A DNA stretch of 64,000 nt, taken from the NCBI RefSeq assembly GCF_028401955.1, contig NZ_JAQOTJ010000005.1:158204-222203 (forward strand), given 5' to 3'. Positions within the stretch are counted from its first letter, which is position 1; every line of letters begins with the position of its first letter. The DNA comes from Bacillus sp. BP-3 (GTDB taxonomy: Bacteria; Bacillota; Bacilli; Bacillales; Bacillaceae_G). A model generated the notes under the pieces. That model saw only the letters and a program-made list of their open reading frames with translations, was not told where the DNA came from and searched no databases. Below are positions 33,854 to 42,479 of this stretch, piece by piece. A program made the position numbers and the translations under genes.

Positions 33854-33932
33854 AGAGTGAAATTACCTCATATATAGCAAGATACCCTAGTATTCAAAAA
33901 GGCGAAGAATCATTACGATTCTTCGCCTTTTT
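33854..33932 (+). ncRNA. Candidate ~80-nt PlcR-controlled transcript
   Basis: From a start expected near 33854 (7 bp after TATAAT) to the terminator at 33896-33932 only about 80 nt would be made. The only reading frame is six codons (GTG-AAA-TTA-CCT-CAT-ATA-TAG). It is either a small RNA or the promoter and terminator left after a PlcR-regulated gene was deleted. Confidence 0.3.
33896..33932 (+). terminator. Strong Rho-independent terminator
   Basis: AAAAAGGCGAAGAATC pairs perfectly over 16 bp with GATTCTTCGCCTTTTT around ATTAC. Confidence 0.9.
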
Positions 33933-34018
33933 GTTAATTTGAACAGTATTTAAAATTAAAGCTATAAAATTTCAAGCATTAATATTATGATGAACGTAAC
34001 TATATATACAAGTTAAAA

Positions 34019-34128
34019 AACCGACATAAAAATCCTTTTCTTTTTTGGAGGAGACCAGGGCATCTGGCCGCGCATAGTAGCGGGAAATGTTGTATTCTGC
34101 ATAGCAGCTACTTATATCTCAAAAAATT
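34019..34128 (+). repeat. bcr1-like repeat, copy 2 (internally deleted)
   Basis: Begins ACCGACATAAAAATCC, keeps GGGCATCTGGCCGCGCATAGTAGCGG, then jumps to GTATTCTGCATAGCAGCTACTTATATCTCAAAAAATT. About 50 bp of the centre is missing compared with copy 1. Confidence 0.7.
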
Positions 34129-34151
34129 AACATTGAAAGAAGTTGAGAAAT

Positions 34152-34685
34152 ATGAAAAAAATGTGTTTGAAAAATGGAAAAGAAGTGATAATCAGAGAAG
34201 CTACACAAGAAGACGCTCAGTCTATGATCAAATTTTATAATATAGTCGGTGGAGAAACTGATTTCCTTTCGTTTGGAAAAAATGAGTTCAGTATGTCTCT
34301 ACATGATTATGAAAACTTCATAGAATCTACTAAAGCAGATCATCATTCAATTATATTGCTAGCAACAATGGATGATGAAATCATCAGCATTGCCTCAATT
34401 ACCTCTAGTCCAAAATCGCGAACGAAACATGTAGGAACGCTCGGAATCGTGATTGCAGAAAAGTACTGCGGATTTGGTTTAGGCAGAGAATTAATGAAGG
34501 AACTTATTGAATGGGCAAGAGGAAATGGCACAACGAAGAAAATACATCTTGTAACTCGAGAAGACAATCATAAGGCAATAGAACTTTATAAGAAGGTTGG
34601 CTTTAAAGAAGAAGGATTATTAGAACAAGATACGTATATAAATGGTGTGTATTATAATACTCTTATTATGGGATTAATGCTTTAG
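34152..34685 (+). CDS. GNAT-family acetyltransferase
   Basis: A 177-residue GNAT enzyme: IIREATQEDAQSMIKFY at the start, the acetyl-CoA loop region LGIVIAEKYCGFGLGRELMKELIEWAR, and the C-terminal NHKAIELYKKVGFKEEG. This pattern fits RimI/SpeG-like or ribosomal/small-molecule acetyltransferases; substrate unknown. The start was set at 34152; TTG at 34143 is in frame with no better site (ribosome site GAAAGAAG is weak). A bcr1-like repeat ends 24 bp upstream. Confidence 0.85.
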   Translation: MKKMCLKNGKEVIIREATQEDAQSMIKFYNIVGGETDFLSFGKNEFSMSLHDYENFIESTKADHHSIILLATMDDEIISIASITSSPKSRTKHVGTLGIVIAEKYCGFGLGRELMKELIEWARGNGTTKKIHLVTREDNHKAIELYKKVGFKEEGLLEQDTYINGVYYNTLIMGLML

Positions 34686-34704
34686 ATTTTATAATGATAT
34701 ATGC

Positions 34705-34749
34705 AGTACCACTTATGTAACTGAAACAGCATAAGTGGTACTTTCTTTT
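34705..34749. terminator. Terminator between GNAT and Nudix genes
   Basis: AGTACCACTTATG pairs with CATAAGTGGTACT, followed by TTCTTTTTT on the plus strand. Confidence 0.9.
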
Positions 34750-35376
34750 TTACGCTTCCGTATTCTCCTTCATTAGCGTAATAATGCTCTCATAATACGA
34801 AAGTTCATGCGGCACAAAATAACTTTTATCTACCGTTTTATAGATAGAAACTTTTTCTCCCGCTTCATTCATTTCAAATCCCTCTACTGTAACTTCATTT
34901 CTTTCTCCTAACCAAAGTTCAGAAAAATGATTGAAGTCAATTTTAACAATACCTGATACTTCTTCTAGTTGCACTGTATAATCGTCCATTGTGCCCTTCA
35001 TTTCATATAAAAAGACGTGAGCTAATTCTTTATCAATAAAGTCTTCCATTGTAATGCAATAGTTGATAATGCCTAGTGGTATCAGTTCATCAAACGAGAC
35101 ATCAATCCCCACTTCTTCTTGCACTTCGCGTATTCCATCGTACACGGTTTCATGAGCTAATATATGTCCCGCCGCTGTAATGTCTAACAAATCCGGATAA
35201 TCCTTTTTTGAATGACTACGCATTTGAAGATGAATATAATCCACTCCATTTTCCCTACTTATAAACCAGCAATGAAATGTTTCATGCCAATGCCCTATTT
35301 TGTGCACTTCTTCACGCGTTGCGACTCCGACTGGATTTCTATGTTCATCAAATATTTTTAGTAATTCGCTTTCCAT
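34750..35376 (-). CDS. Nudix hydrolase
   Basis: A 208-residue protein with a Nudix box AGHILAHETVYDGIREVQEEVGI (the run REVQEEVG carries the metal-binding glutamates) preceded by HWHETFHCWFI, as in the YfcD/isopentenyl-diphosphate-isomerase-like branch. Its substrate cannot be told. A GGAGC-type ribosome site precedes ATG 35376. It is followed 30 bp upstream by a membrane protein gene read in the same direction. Confidence 0.85.
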   Translation of the reverse strand: MESELLKIFDEHRNPVGVATREEVHKIGHWHETFHCWFISRENGVDYIHLQMRSHSKKDYPDLLDITAAGHILAHETVYDGIREVQEEVGIDVSFDELIPLGIINYCITMEDFIDKELAHVFLYEMKGTMDDYTVQLEEVSGIVKIDFNHFSELWLGERNEVTVEGFEMNEAGEKVSIYKTVDKSYFVPHELSYYESIITLMKENTEA

Positions 35377-35405
35377 TATGTATGCTCCTTATTTTCAGTA
35401 TGATT

Positions 35406-35870
35406 CTATACTAAGTATGGTAAATAGTATAAAAATGAACCTACAATGCTAAGGATTCCAAATAAGAATGTTCCAATCGCAAACGGATGAACTGACAATC
35501 CTGTTGCTCGAAATTCTGTATGCTCATCTGTACCTCCGAAAAAACGGCTTGCTGCTCTCGCTTGATTATGAAATGCATTTCGAAAATAAAGTGTATTCCA
35601 CGTCATGATTATCAATAAAAAGCTTCCTACAAATAATGTTGTAATCAATTCCCAATGAAAGAAAATTGATAAAAGCCACAAACTTGCTCCTTCAAAGCAC
35701 ATTGTTATCATCACAAATATAAAGTACAGCGCCTTTTGAGAGAGACGATTTCCAAATGTTTTTCGAGCATACCGTTCCACTGTTTCGGAAATTTTCCCAA
35801 TAGAAAACAAAATAAGAATGAGCCCAGCAAAGTACAGTAGCTTTAATAATTTTACTAATAACAAACTCAT
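35406..35870 (-). CDS. Four-span membrane protein
   Basis: A 154-residue protein with helices at about 5-22, 47-68, 70-95 and 130-152. The loop RNAFHNQARAASRFFGGTDEHTEFRATG is basic and conserved-looking. The ATG at 35870 lies 4-5 bp after GGAGG; the longer start at 35906 lacks a site. Family not recognised. Confidence 0.65.
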   Translation of the reverse strand: MSLLLVKLLKLLYFAGLILILFSIGKISETVERYARKTFGNRLSQKALYFIFVMITMCFEGASLWLLSIFFHWELITTLFVGSFLLIIMTWNTLYFRNAFHNQARAASRFFGGTDEHTEFRATGLSVHPFAIGTFLFGILSIVGSFLYYLPYLV

Positions 35871-35970
35871 TTTACCTCCTCCATTTCCTTTAAAAACTTT
35901 ATACACTAATATTAAAAGTGCCGCTTACTTATTTTACCAGAAAAATAATAATTTTCAGTATTTTTTACAA

Positions 35971-36003
35971 AAAAAAGAAAAAGAGTTTCAGCTCTTTTTC
36001 TTC
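35971..36003 (-). terminator. Terminator overlapping the mobA stop
   Basis: On the minus strand AAGAAAAAGAG pairs with CTCTTTTTCTT and a T-run follows; the left arm of the stem is formed by the last mobA codons. Confidence 0.75.
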
Positions 36004-36569
36004 TGCAATTCGTTATACTCTTCTTTTGTATTCACATTTACAAATAGATCTGTCTCTGTCACTGTTACATACTGAACGTTACACTGTGATAATAACCCCT
36101 GCATACTTCTTTTTCCTTCCTTTAATAACTGTTCTATTTTCTCTTTTACTTTATAATGATATAGCGCTAAAAGCGGTTGTTTCCGTCCTTCTACTAACGG
36201 AACAATCGCTTCATATGTTTCATCCGCTCGTTCTATTAATTCCAGTGCCCACTCCTTCGAAACATTTGGTGTGTCGCACGGTGCAATGATGTACCAATCT
36301 GCGCTTGCATATTCCATGCCTGTTATGAAACCAGCAAGCGGGCCGTTTCCTTTATATAATTCGATATCTTCTATAACAGGGACATTCAACATGTGCGAAA
36401 GCTCGTTTGTAATGTTTGGATGGCTAATGACGACAATGTCTACTGCAACTTCTTTTAATGCTTCTATACTATGTTCAATGAATGTTTTTCCTTGCCAAAT
36501 CGCTAATGCTTTCGGCTCTCCAAAACGACTTGACCTTCCGCCGGCTAATACAATTCCAGCTATTTTCAT
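35988..36569 (-). CDS. mobA: Molybdenum cofactor guanylyltransferase MobA
   Basis: A 193-residue nucleotidyltransferase that attaches GMP to molybdopterin. The N-terminus [18 protein letters not shown] is the GTP-binding signature, followed by [22 protein letters not shown] and [11 protein letters not shown] with the metal-binding Asp. It overlaps moaB by 4 bp. Only these two molybdopterin genes are present here; the rest of the pathway must be encoded elsewhere. Confidence 0.92.
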   Translation of the reverse strand: MKIAGIVLAGGRSSRFGEPKALAIWQGKTFIEHSIEALKEVAVDIVVISHPNITNELSHMLNVPVIEDIELYKGNGPLAGFITGMEYASADWYIIAPCDTPNVSKEWALELIERADETYEAIVPLVEGRKQPLLALYHYKVKEKIEQLLKEGKRSMQGLLSQCNVQYVTVTETDLFVNVNTKEEYNELQKKKS

Positions 36570-37075
36570 TGGCGATGCAGCTCAAATGTAATATGGCCAA
36601 GCTCTGGTAAAATCAATTTATTCATCGCAAGGCGCACCGCCCCTGTTGACCCTGGCATCGAAAAGACAACTTTTCTACCAATGGTCCCGCCAATCGCTCT
36701 ACTTAACATCGCCGCGCTGCCGATATCTTCTAAATAACTAATCGTTCGAAATAACTCACCAAAACCAACGATTTCCTTATCTAATAATGGAGAAACAGCT
36801 TCAATTGTCACGTCACGTTTTGTAATACCTGTTCCTCCATTGGTTAATACAACATCAACATCCTCTTGATGATATCCAGATAAGACAGCTTGCTGAATGC
36901 TTTCCTTATCATCTTTCACAATTTCATACGCTGTTACTTGATGATTTGCTTCTATTAATAATTCTTTTAGTAACTGTCCACTTTTATCTGTTTCTTCTGT
37001 ACGTGTATCTGAAATTGTGATGATTTTACAACGGACTTGTGCTGGTGCTTGTTTTTTATGTTCTGTGACGCTCAT
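36566..37075 (-). CDS. moaB: Molybdenum cofactor biosynthesis protein MoaB
   Basis: A 169-residue MoaB/MogA-type protein that adenylylates molybdopterin before metal insertion. Motifs: [34 protein letters not shown] and [25 protein letters not shown] strong GGGAGGAAAAAAGA site precedes the start, and its stop overlaps mobA, so the two form one operon. Size and motifs fit the family. Confidence 0.92.
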   Translation of the reverse strand: MSVTEHKKQAPAQVRCKIITISDTRTEETDKSGQLLKELLIEANHQVTAYEIVKDDKESIQQAVLSGYHQEDVDVVLTNGGTGITKRDVTIEAVSPLLDKEIVGFGELFRTISYLEDIGSAAMLSRAIGGTIGRKVVFSMPGSTGAVRLAMNKLILPELGHITFELHRQ

Positions 37076-37235
37076 TCTTTTTTCCTCCCCATTAATAAGC
37101 TTCTCTAAATTTTATCATATATCATATAGCGGCAAAAACATGTGAGACCTATCACACTTCTTTATCGAAAAAACATTCCTTTTCCGAAATTTACCTTATA
37201 ATAAAAATGTAGGTTTTCAAAGGGAGGAATTTCAT

Positions 37236-37406
37236 ATGGAGACAATGCGAAAATTAACGACACTATTTATCTTACTTTTCGTCGCTTCCATTAGCGCTGG
37301 CATGGCACTAAAAGACGCCGTACCGTACGCAGCAATAGGCGGCTGGGGATTTGGCACACTCTTTTTACTTTGCAGTGCATACTGCTTAGGAAAATCCCGT
37401 TCATAG
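37236..37406 (+). CDS. Small two-span membrane protein, 56 residues
   Basis: METMRKLTTLFILLFVASIS then AGMALKDAVPYAAIGGWGFG and TLFLLCSAYCLGKSRS: two hydrophobic segments. AAAGGGAGGAAT is a strong ribosome site. It resembles the small YlaF-like membrane proteins of Bacillus, but this is not certain. A second small gene follows after 15 bp. Confidence 0.65.
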   Translation: METMRKLTTLFILLFVASISAGMALKDAVPYAAIGGWGFGTLFLLCSAYCLGKSRS

Positions 37407-37421
37407 AAGGGAGAATAAGTA

Positions 37422-37529
37422 ATGTTCGGTAAGAAATCAACTACATGCACATCATGTGGAAAAGAAATTTCTGTACATGGACATTCTTGGATTTACATAC
37501 AATATCCGCCAAGTGGGATGACAAAATAA
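37422..37529 (+). CDS. 35-residue CxxC protein, possibly truncated
   Basis: MFGKKSTTCTSCGKEISVHG then HSWIYIQYPPSGMTK. The CTSC pair begins a zinc-ribbon, whose second cysteine pair is absent, so the reading frame may have been cut short at TAA 37527. GAAGGGAG precedes it. The decayed metK fragment begins ~90 bp downstream. Confidence 0.5.
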   Translation: MFGKKSTTCTSCGKEISVHGHSWIYIQYPPSGMTK

Positions 37530-37583
37530 ATCCTGACACTTATTCCTACAAACATAAACATTTTGGTGAATATTAAAATAAAA

Positions 37584-37611
37584 CAAGCTTTGCGCATACG
37601 CGCAAAGCTTG
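37584..37611 (-). terminator. Copy of the metK terminator
   Basis: CAAGCTTTGCG pairs with CGCAAAGCTTG. It is the counterpart of the real metK terminator at 42438-42471, sharing AAGCTTTGCGC and the following TTCTTCCTATATTATAGACCA. Confidence 0.8.
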
Positions 37612-37616
37612 TTTCT

Positions 37617-37755
37617 TCCTATATTATAGACCAACTGAGCGAAGATCGAAGTTACTGCGAACTAGTTCTACTAGTACTTCTTCAGATATTTTACCAATGC
37701 CGAATGTATCAATAGAAATAGATACTAGTCGCTACGCTGGTTGCGTACGCAAATT
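37617..37755 (-). pseudogene. metK: Decayed metK 3' fragment
   Basis: The stop region TATATTATAGACCA and then about 120 bp matching 42625-42745 of metK (for example GCGAAGATCGAAGTT, CGAACTAGTTCTACTAGTACTT and CCGAATGTATCAA) are present with scattered differences. About 136 bp between these parts is deleted. It lies directly beside the fused kinase gene and forms a direct repeat with the real metK end. Confidence 0.8.
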
Positions 37756-37767
37756 TATCCGTATCAT

Positions 37768-39564
37768 TTATAACAAAGCTTCCTCCTCTGCTTTTTTTAC
37801 AGCTTCACTTCTCCCAGAAACTTCAAGCTTCATATATATAGAAGAAACATAGTTCCTTATAGTTCCTTCAGATAAAAACAATTTTTTTGCGATTTCTTTA
37901 TATCGAAGCCCTTCTTTAAGAGCACCTAAGACCTCCATTTCACGCCGCGTCAATTCATAAGGATACTTTTTTGGTACTGAGCTATATGCGTTAAACAAAC
38001 GATTCGCAACACTGTGAGACAACATAGTCCCTCCTGAATTTACTAATCTAATTGCCGCTACTAATTCTTTTGGCGTGGCAGATTTAAGTACATATCCTTC
38101 AGCCCCTGCTTTAAGCGCTTCAGAAACACTAGAAGCTTCTTCAAAAGTCGTCACCATAATAACTTTCGTACTTGGCCATTTCCTCTTAATTTCTTCTGTC
38201 GTTATAATTCCATTCATTTCAGGCATTTGTACGTCCATAAGAACAATATCTGGTTGATTTACTTCGCATTTTTCTAAAGCTTGTTTTCCGCTATTTGCAA
38301 CTGCAACATTAAAGTCATTATATTCGGTCAATAAAAGTTTTAAACTATCTAAAACCATAGATTGATCATCTACTATTAGTATATTTATTTCATCTTGAGT
38401 AGAAGTTTTCTCTATATTTAAGCTTGGAATTACACAAGTTACAATAGTTCCAGCATTCTTTTGAGAGTCTATGTACAAGCTTCCTTGATATTCATTTAAA
38501 CGATTTCTCATTCCAGATAAGCCAAATCCCTCTTGAATATCTTCTATTCCTTTACCATTATCTTGCACTTGAAGCATGACATGACTTTTATGATATTGCA
38601 GAAGAACTTGTATCGACTCTGCTTCGCCATGTCTAGTTGCATTTGTCATCGCTTCTTGTAAACAACGACAAAAAGCCATTTTAACTTTTTTCGCTATCAT
38701 ATACTGCTCTCCAATTGTTCGAAAAACAACATCAACGTGTGTGTTGCTTTTAAATTCTTCTATAATATTAAGTAAAGATACATCTAAATTTAATTCCTCT
38801 TCTAATGGATCCATTTCATGAATTTGTCTTCGAATACTCTCTAAGCCAGATCGTGACATATCTAATATATCTTGTAATTTTTTTTGCCCTTCTTGCGTAG
38901 TTAAATGAGGTTTTAACGTTTCCATACTTAATATAACTGACGTAAATTTATAACCAACAGTATCATGTAATTCCCTCGCCATTCTACATCTTTCCTCAAG
39001 CAGAGTCATTCTTTCAACTTGTGAAGAATATTGTTCTAAAATCGCATTCTTCTCTTTAATTAATTCAAGTTTTTGTTTAATTGAATCCATAGAAAAAACA
39101 ATTCTCTGTAACACATGTCCAACACTATAAATGAAAAGAACGTCAAATAGATTTAGAAGCAAGTGATTTAATTTATAATCAAAATTCAAGAAAACTCCGA
39201 ATATATAAACAATAATTGTTAAAGGTAATGTATAGAAATTAGCTTTTCCACGACAAAAAAATGCCAATGTCAAAATTGCAGGAGAAAAAAACTGTGCTAG
39301 ATGATACGTATATGCAAGATAAAGTGAAAGCCCTCCCACTAATATGATCTCAGCCAATAAATATAGTTCATATCGAATTTTATATAATATTACAGGTATG
39401 ACATACAGTATTAATGTCATACAAAAAACACTTTCAAAGGGGAATGTAGGATTATCTTGATACGTTAAAACCGCAACTGCAGCGATCCAAAAGATACGAA
39501 TGAATACGATTAGCCAATGCTGCCAAAGTAATTTATTTTGTACTGAAATCAACCGTATAAGCAC
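37768..39564 (-). CDS. Fused sensor histidine kinase and LuxR-type response regulator
   Basis: A 598-residue single protein. Residues ~10-155 hold about five or six helices; a coiled coil leads to the HisKA_3 motif ERCRMARELHDTVG with His200; the ATPase domain has NATRHGEAESI, DNGKGI and GFGLSGMRNRL. After a short linker comes a receiver (ILIVDDQSMVLDSL, phospho-Asp in DIVLMDVQMPEMNG) and a NarL/LuxR helix-turn-helix (LTRREMEVLGALKEGLRYKE) to the C-terminus. DesK/LiaS-type kinases and their regulators are normally separate proteins. It is divergent from the ABC transporter operon and very probably controls it. Confidence 0.88.
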   Translation of the reverse strand: MLIRLISVQNKLLWQHWLIVFIRIFWIAAVAVLTYQDNPTFPFESVFCMTLILYVIPVILYKIRYELYLLAEIILVGGLSLYLAYTYHLAQFFSPAILTLAFFCRGKANFYTLPLTIIVYIFGVFLNFDYKLNHLLLNLFDVLFIYSVGHVLQRIVFSMDSIKQKLELIKEKNAILEQYSSQVERMTLLEERCRMARELHDTVGYKFTSVILSMETLKPHLTTQEGQKKLQDILDMSRSGLESIRRQIHEMDPLEEELNLDVSLLNIIEEFKSNTHVDVVFRTIGEQYMIAKKVKMAFCRCLQEAMTNATRHGEAESIQVLLQYHKSHVMLQVQDNGKGIEDIQEGFGLSGMRNRLNEYQGSLYIDSQKNAGTIVTCVIPSLNIEKTSTQDEINILIVDDQSMVLDSLKLLLTEYNDFNVAVANSGKQALEKCEVNQPDIVLMDVQMPEMNGIITTEEIKRKWPSTKVIMVTTFEEASSVSEALKAGAEGYVLKSATPKELVAAIRLVNSGGTMLSHSVANRLFNAYSSVPKKYPYELTRREMEVLGALKEGLRYKEIAKKLFLSEGTIRNYVSSIYMKLEVSGRSEAVKKAEEEALL

Positions 39565-39742
39565 CTCCCACTAAAAAAACTTCACCTAGTGTATATATTT
39601 TCCATCATTATATTTTTATCATAGCAAGGTTATTACATTTTGTCACTGTGCTTTATTACATTCATTTTGATACGTTAATAACTAAGAACACGACTCATCG
39701 TATTGAGTTGAAAATTAAAATGAATAAGGAGATGAAAAAAAA

Positions 39743-40660
39743 ATGAGTATCTTGAAAATAAACAATTTAACTAAAAAAATTAGAAGAAAAACACTTGTCA
39801 ATCAATTATCGTTTGATGTGAATGAAGGAGAAATACTTGGACTCCTCGGTCCAAATGGAGCTGGAAAAACTACCACAATTAGAATGATAGTTGGATTAAT
39901 TTCAAAGTCTAGCGGAACGGTTGAAATTAATGGAAAAAACATAGATAACAATTTTAAAGAAGCAATGAGACATGTAGGAGTAATTGTTGAGAATCCTGAT
40001 TTGTACAAATTTTTATCTGGCTATGATAATCTTCTTCATTTCTCTCGAATGACACCCAGTGTCCCTAACGAACGATTAAATGAGGTCGTATCTTTAGTTG
40101 GGTTGGAGAAAAGTATTCATAACAAAGTTTCGACTTATTCTTTAGGAATGAAACAACGGCTCGCTCTTGCGATTGTTTTATTACACAAGCCCTTACTTCT
40201 ACTGTTAGATGAACCTACAAATGGACTTGATCCTAAAGGTATTCGTGATTTAAGACTTCACTTAAAGAAACTAGCCAAAAGTGAAAATGTAGCAATTGTT
40301 GTATCAAGTCACCAAATGGCTGAAATGGAAATGATGTGTGACCGTATAGCCATTATTGATAAGGGTTATATGGTAGGTTTACATGACATGAAAGATATTA
40401 CAAAAGAAAAGATAAGTTGTGTTCAATTTGAAGTAGACCGAACGGATTTAGCTATTCCAGTACTTCAAAAGTTATTAGTAGGAGCAGAAATTGTAACAAA
40501 CCAAAATATGATTAATATTACAATTAGTAAAGAACGTATACCAGAAATTAGTGATACGTTAGCAAGAAGTGGAGTAAATGTTTATGGTGTTCAAACGATT
40601 AAAACCACTTTAGAAGACAAATTCATCGAAATGACAGGGGATGAACTACGTAATGCTTAA
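39743..40660 (+). CDS. ABC transporter ATPase, lantibiotic/bacitracin-export type
   Basis: A 305-residue ATP-binding protein: Walker A GPNGAGKTTT, Q-loop VIVENPDLY, signature YSLGMKQRLA, Walker B LLLLLDEPTNGLDPKG and H-loop VVSSHQM. The C-terminal ~90 residues form the extension seen in BcrA-like ATPases. It is preceded by AAGGAGATG and overlaps the permease gene. The operon (ATPase, permease, DUF4097 lipoprotein) is divergent from the fused kinase-regulator, as in peptide-antibiotic resistance modules. Confidence 0.9.
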   Translation: MSILKINNLTKKIRRKTLVNQLSFDVNEGEILGLLGPNGAGKTTTIRMIVGLISKSSGTVEINGKNIDNNFKEAMRHVGVIVENPDLYKFLSGYDNLLHFSRMTPSVPNERLNEVVSLVGLEKSIHNKVSTYSLGMKQRLALAIVLLHKPLLLLLDEPTNGLDPKGIRDLRLHLKKLAKSENVAIVVSSHQMAEMEMMCDRIAIIDKGYMVGLHDMKDITKEKISCVQFEVDRTDLAIPVLQKLLVGAEIVTNQNMINITISKERIPEISDTLARSGVNVYGVQTIKTTLEDKFIEMTGDELRNA

Positions 40661-41585
40661 TCTAATCAAGAATGAAAACATGAAAACTTTTAAACGTAAA
40701 AGAACTTGGGTAATGATAGGAGTTATGGTTCTATTTATTCTAGTGCAATTTCTAAATGTGAAATTTTCTCATCAAGTTAACTATGGAGATGATTGGAAAA
40801 CCTCCCTTATAGAAGAAAATGCATTACTTAAAGTTGAAAAAGAATCTAAAACATTACCGCTGGAAATACTCGAAAATGAAAAAAATTTTTTACTAAATAA
40901 GTATTACATTGACAACAATATAAAACCGGAAAACAATGCATGGTTCTTTACAATTGGACAAAGTACAAATTTTTTAGTAGCGATTTCTATTCTTACCTTA
41001 ATAATAGCTGGTGAAAGTGTCGCAAGTGAATTTCAATCCGGGACGATTAAATTTTTATTAACTCGAACTGCTACTCGTACACAAATATATTTTTCTAAAT
41101 ATATTTCGACTTTATTATTTGGACTATTTTTAGTCGGAATCACCTTTATTTTTTCAATTCTATTTAGTGGTATTCTTTTAGGATTTGATGGCATAAACAG
41201 CGACTACTTATTCGTCAAAGATCAAGTCGTTCAAAAAACAAGTGTCCTTCAAGCACTAATTGGTAGCTTACTCTTTAAAATTCCTTTCTTAATTATTGTT
41301 GCGACTTTCGCATTTATGATTTCAGCTGCATTTAAAAGTTCAACATTCTCGATCGTCTTTTCTCTTTTAATAACAATTACAGGTTTTGTTATGAGCATTT
41401 CATTAAAAGGTTTCAGTTGGACACAATATTTTATCTTCTCTAATACAGACTTATCAAATTTTATATACGAGAGTCCACCTGTAGAAGGAATGTCCTTAAG
41501 CTTTGCTCTTGTATTAATCTTCATTCATCTATTCATCATGCACTTGGTTTCGTATCCCATTTTTGTGAAAAGAGATGTTGTTTAA
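40653..41585 (+). CDS. ABC-2 type transporter permease
   Basis: A 310-residue permease. An N-terminal helix (TWVMIGVMVLFILVQFL) is followed by an outside loop with a predicted coiled region, then four to five helices (AISILTLIIAGESVASEFQSG, LFGLFLVGITFIFSILFSG, FLIIVATFAFMISAAF and so on). The EFQSGTIKFLLTR motif is typical of ABC-2 permeases. The ATG at 40653 was preferred to 40641, which has its ribosome site too close. It overlaps the ATPase gene by 8 bp. Confidence 0.85.
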   Translation: MLNLIKNENMKTFKRKRTWVMIGVMVLFILVQFLNVKFSHQVNYGDDWKTSLIEENALLKVEKESKTLPLEILENEKNFLLNKYYIDNNIKPENNAWFFTIGQSTNFLVAISILTLIIAGESVASEFQSGTIKFLLTRTATRTQIYFSKYISTLLFGLFLVGITFIFSILFSGILLGFDGINSDYLFVKDQVVQKTSVLQALIGSLLFKIPFLIIVATFAFMISAAFKSSTFSIVFSLLITITGFVMSISLKGFSWTQYFIFSNTDLSNFIYESPPVEGMSLSFALVLIFIHLFIMHLVSYPIFVKRDVV

Positions 41586-41603
41586 AGACTGGAGGAAAGC
41601 AAA

Positions 41604-42305
41604 ATGAAGCAAAAGTTAATTATTTTTTGTACGTTAATCACTTTAATCCTTACTGGCTGTTCTAGTTCTGAAAGTGAAACAAAGGAACAAAAACTGGAAC
41701 TACCAGCCTCTAATGTTAAAAAATTAACATTAGATAATCGTAATGGTAATATTGATATTTCAACAAATTCTACATCGGATAAAATAGAAGCTTCTATCCA
41801 TGCAAAAGCAAAAGGAATCAGCATAGACAAATTAAAACTAGACCTTTCAGAAAAAAATGGAGTCGCCAACTTAAATACTTCTTTTGATGGGCAATTCTTT
41901 AGTAGTAGTGAAACTTGGGTTGATGTTAAACTCTCAGTACCTAAGAACGTAAAAGTGGAATTTAAAGAAAACCATAGAGACGGAGCTATTACAGTTTCTA
42001 AATTGGATTCAGATATAAACATTCTTAATGTGAATGGAAATATAGACATTTCCAATGTTAAAGGGACTGTTAGTGTGACAAATAGGGATGGAAAAATTAA
42101 TATTTCCAATGTGTCATCTGACATCAATGTCGATAATAATAATGGGGCAGTTGTTATTAAAGATATTAATGGATCAGTACGGGCTAAGATTGGGGATGGA
42201 TCAGCCGATATAAATAGTATTGAAAAAAACGTAACGATCTTAGGTGCTAAAAACGATAAGATAAAAGTGGATGGTGTTAAAGGGAAAGTAACATTCAATA
42301 AATAG
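41604..42305 (+). CDS. DUF4097 lipoprotein of the ABC module
   Basis: A 233-residue lipoprotein with lipobox LTGC (Cys19) and a repetitive beta-helix-like body: DNRNGNIDIST, NVNGNIDISNVKGTVSVTNR, DGKINISNVSSDINVDNNNG, GAVVIKDINGSVRAKIGDGS. This is the DUF4097 pattern seen in LiaG-like cell-envelope stress proteins. It is 18 bp after the permease with a strong GGAGGAAAG site. It may sense or shield at the membrane surface; function is inferred only from context. Confidence 0.82.
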   Translation: MKQKLIIFCTLITLILTGCSSSESETKEQKLELPASNVKKLTLDNRNGNIDISTNSTSDKIEASIHAKAKGISIDKLKLDLSEKNGVANLNTSFDGQFFSSSETWVDVKLSVPKNVKVEFKENHRDGAITVSKLDSDINILNVNGNIDISNVKGTVSVTNRDGKINISNVSSDINVDNNNGAVVIKDINGSVRAKIGDGSADINSIEKNVTILGAKNDKIKVDGVKGKVTFNK

Positions 42306-42437
42306 CGTTTGACTTTTTGATATGAAAATGAATGAAACCAACCGCATTTTTTTGTGAAACGACCATATAACATAGTCAAACATTCTTGCTTATTTTTAAA
42401 ATACGCAAGAGAAAAATTTATGTATTCCCATAAATAA

Positions 42438-42471
42438 AAAAAGCTTTGCGCACACGCGCAAAGCTTTTTTC
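42438..42471 (-). terminator. metK terminator
   Basis: AAAAAAGCTTTGCGC pairs perfectly with GCGCAAAGCTTTTTT around ACAC, 9 bp after the metK stop. Confidence 0.9.
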
Positions 42472-42479
42472 TTCCTATA

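Noticed and set aside
41582-42379. Minus-strand frame of 265 codons
   Set aside because: Antisense to the DUF4097 lipoprotein gene, which has a lipobox and good ribosome site.
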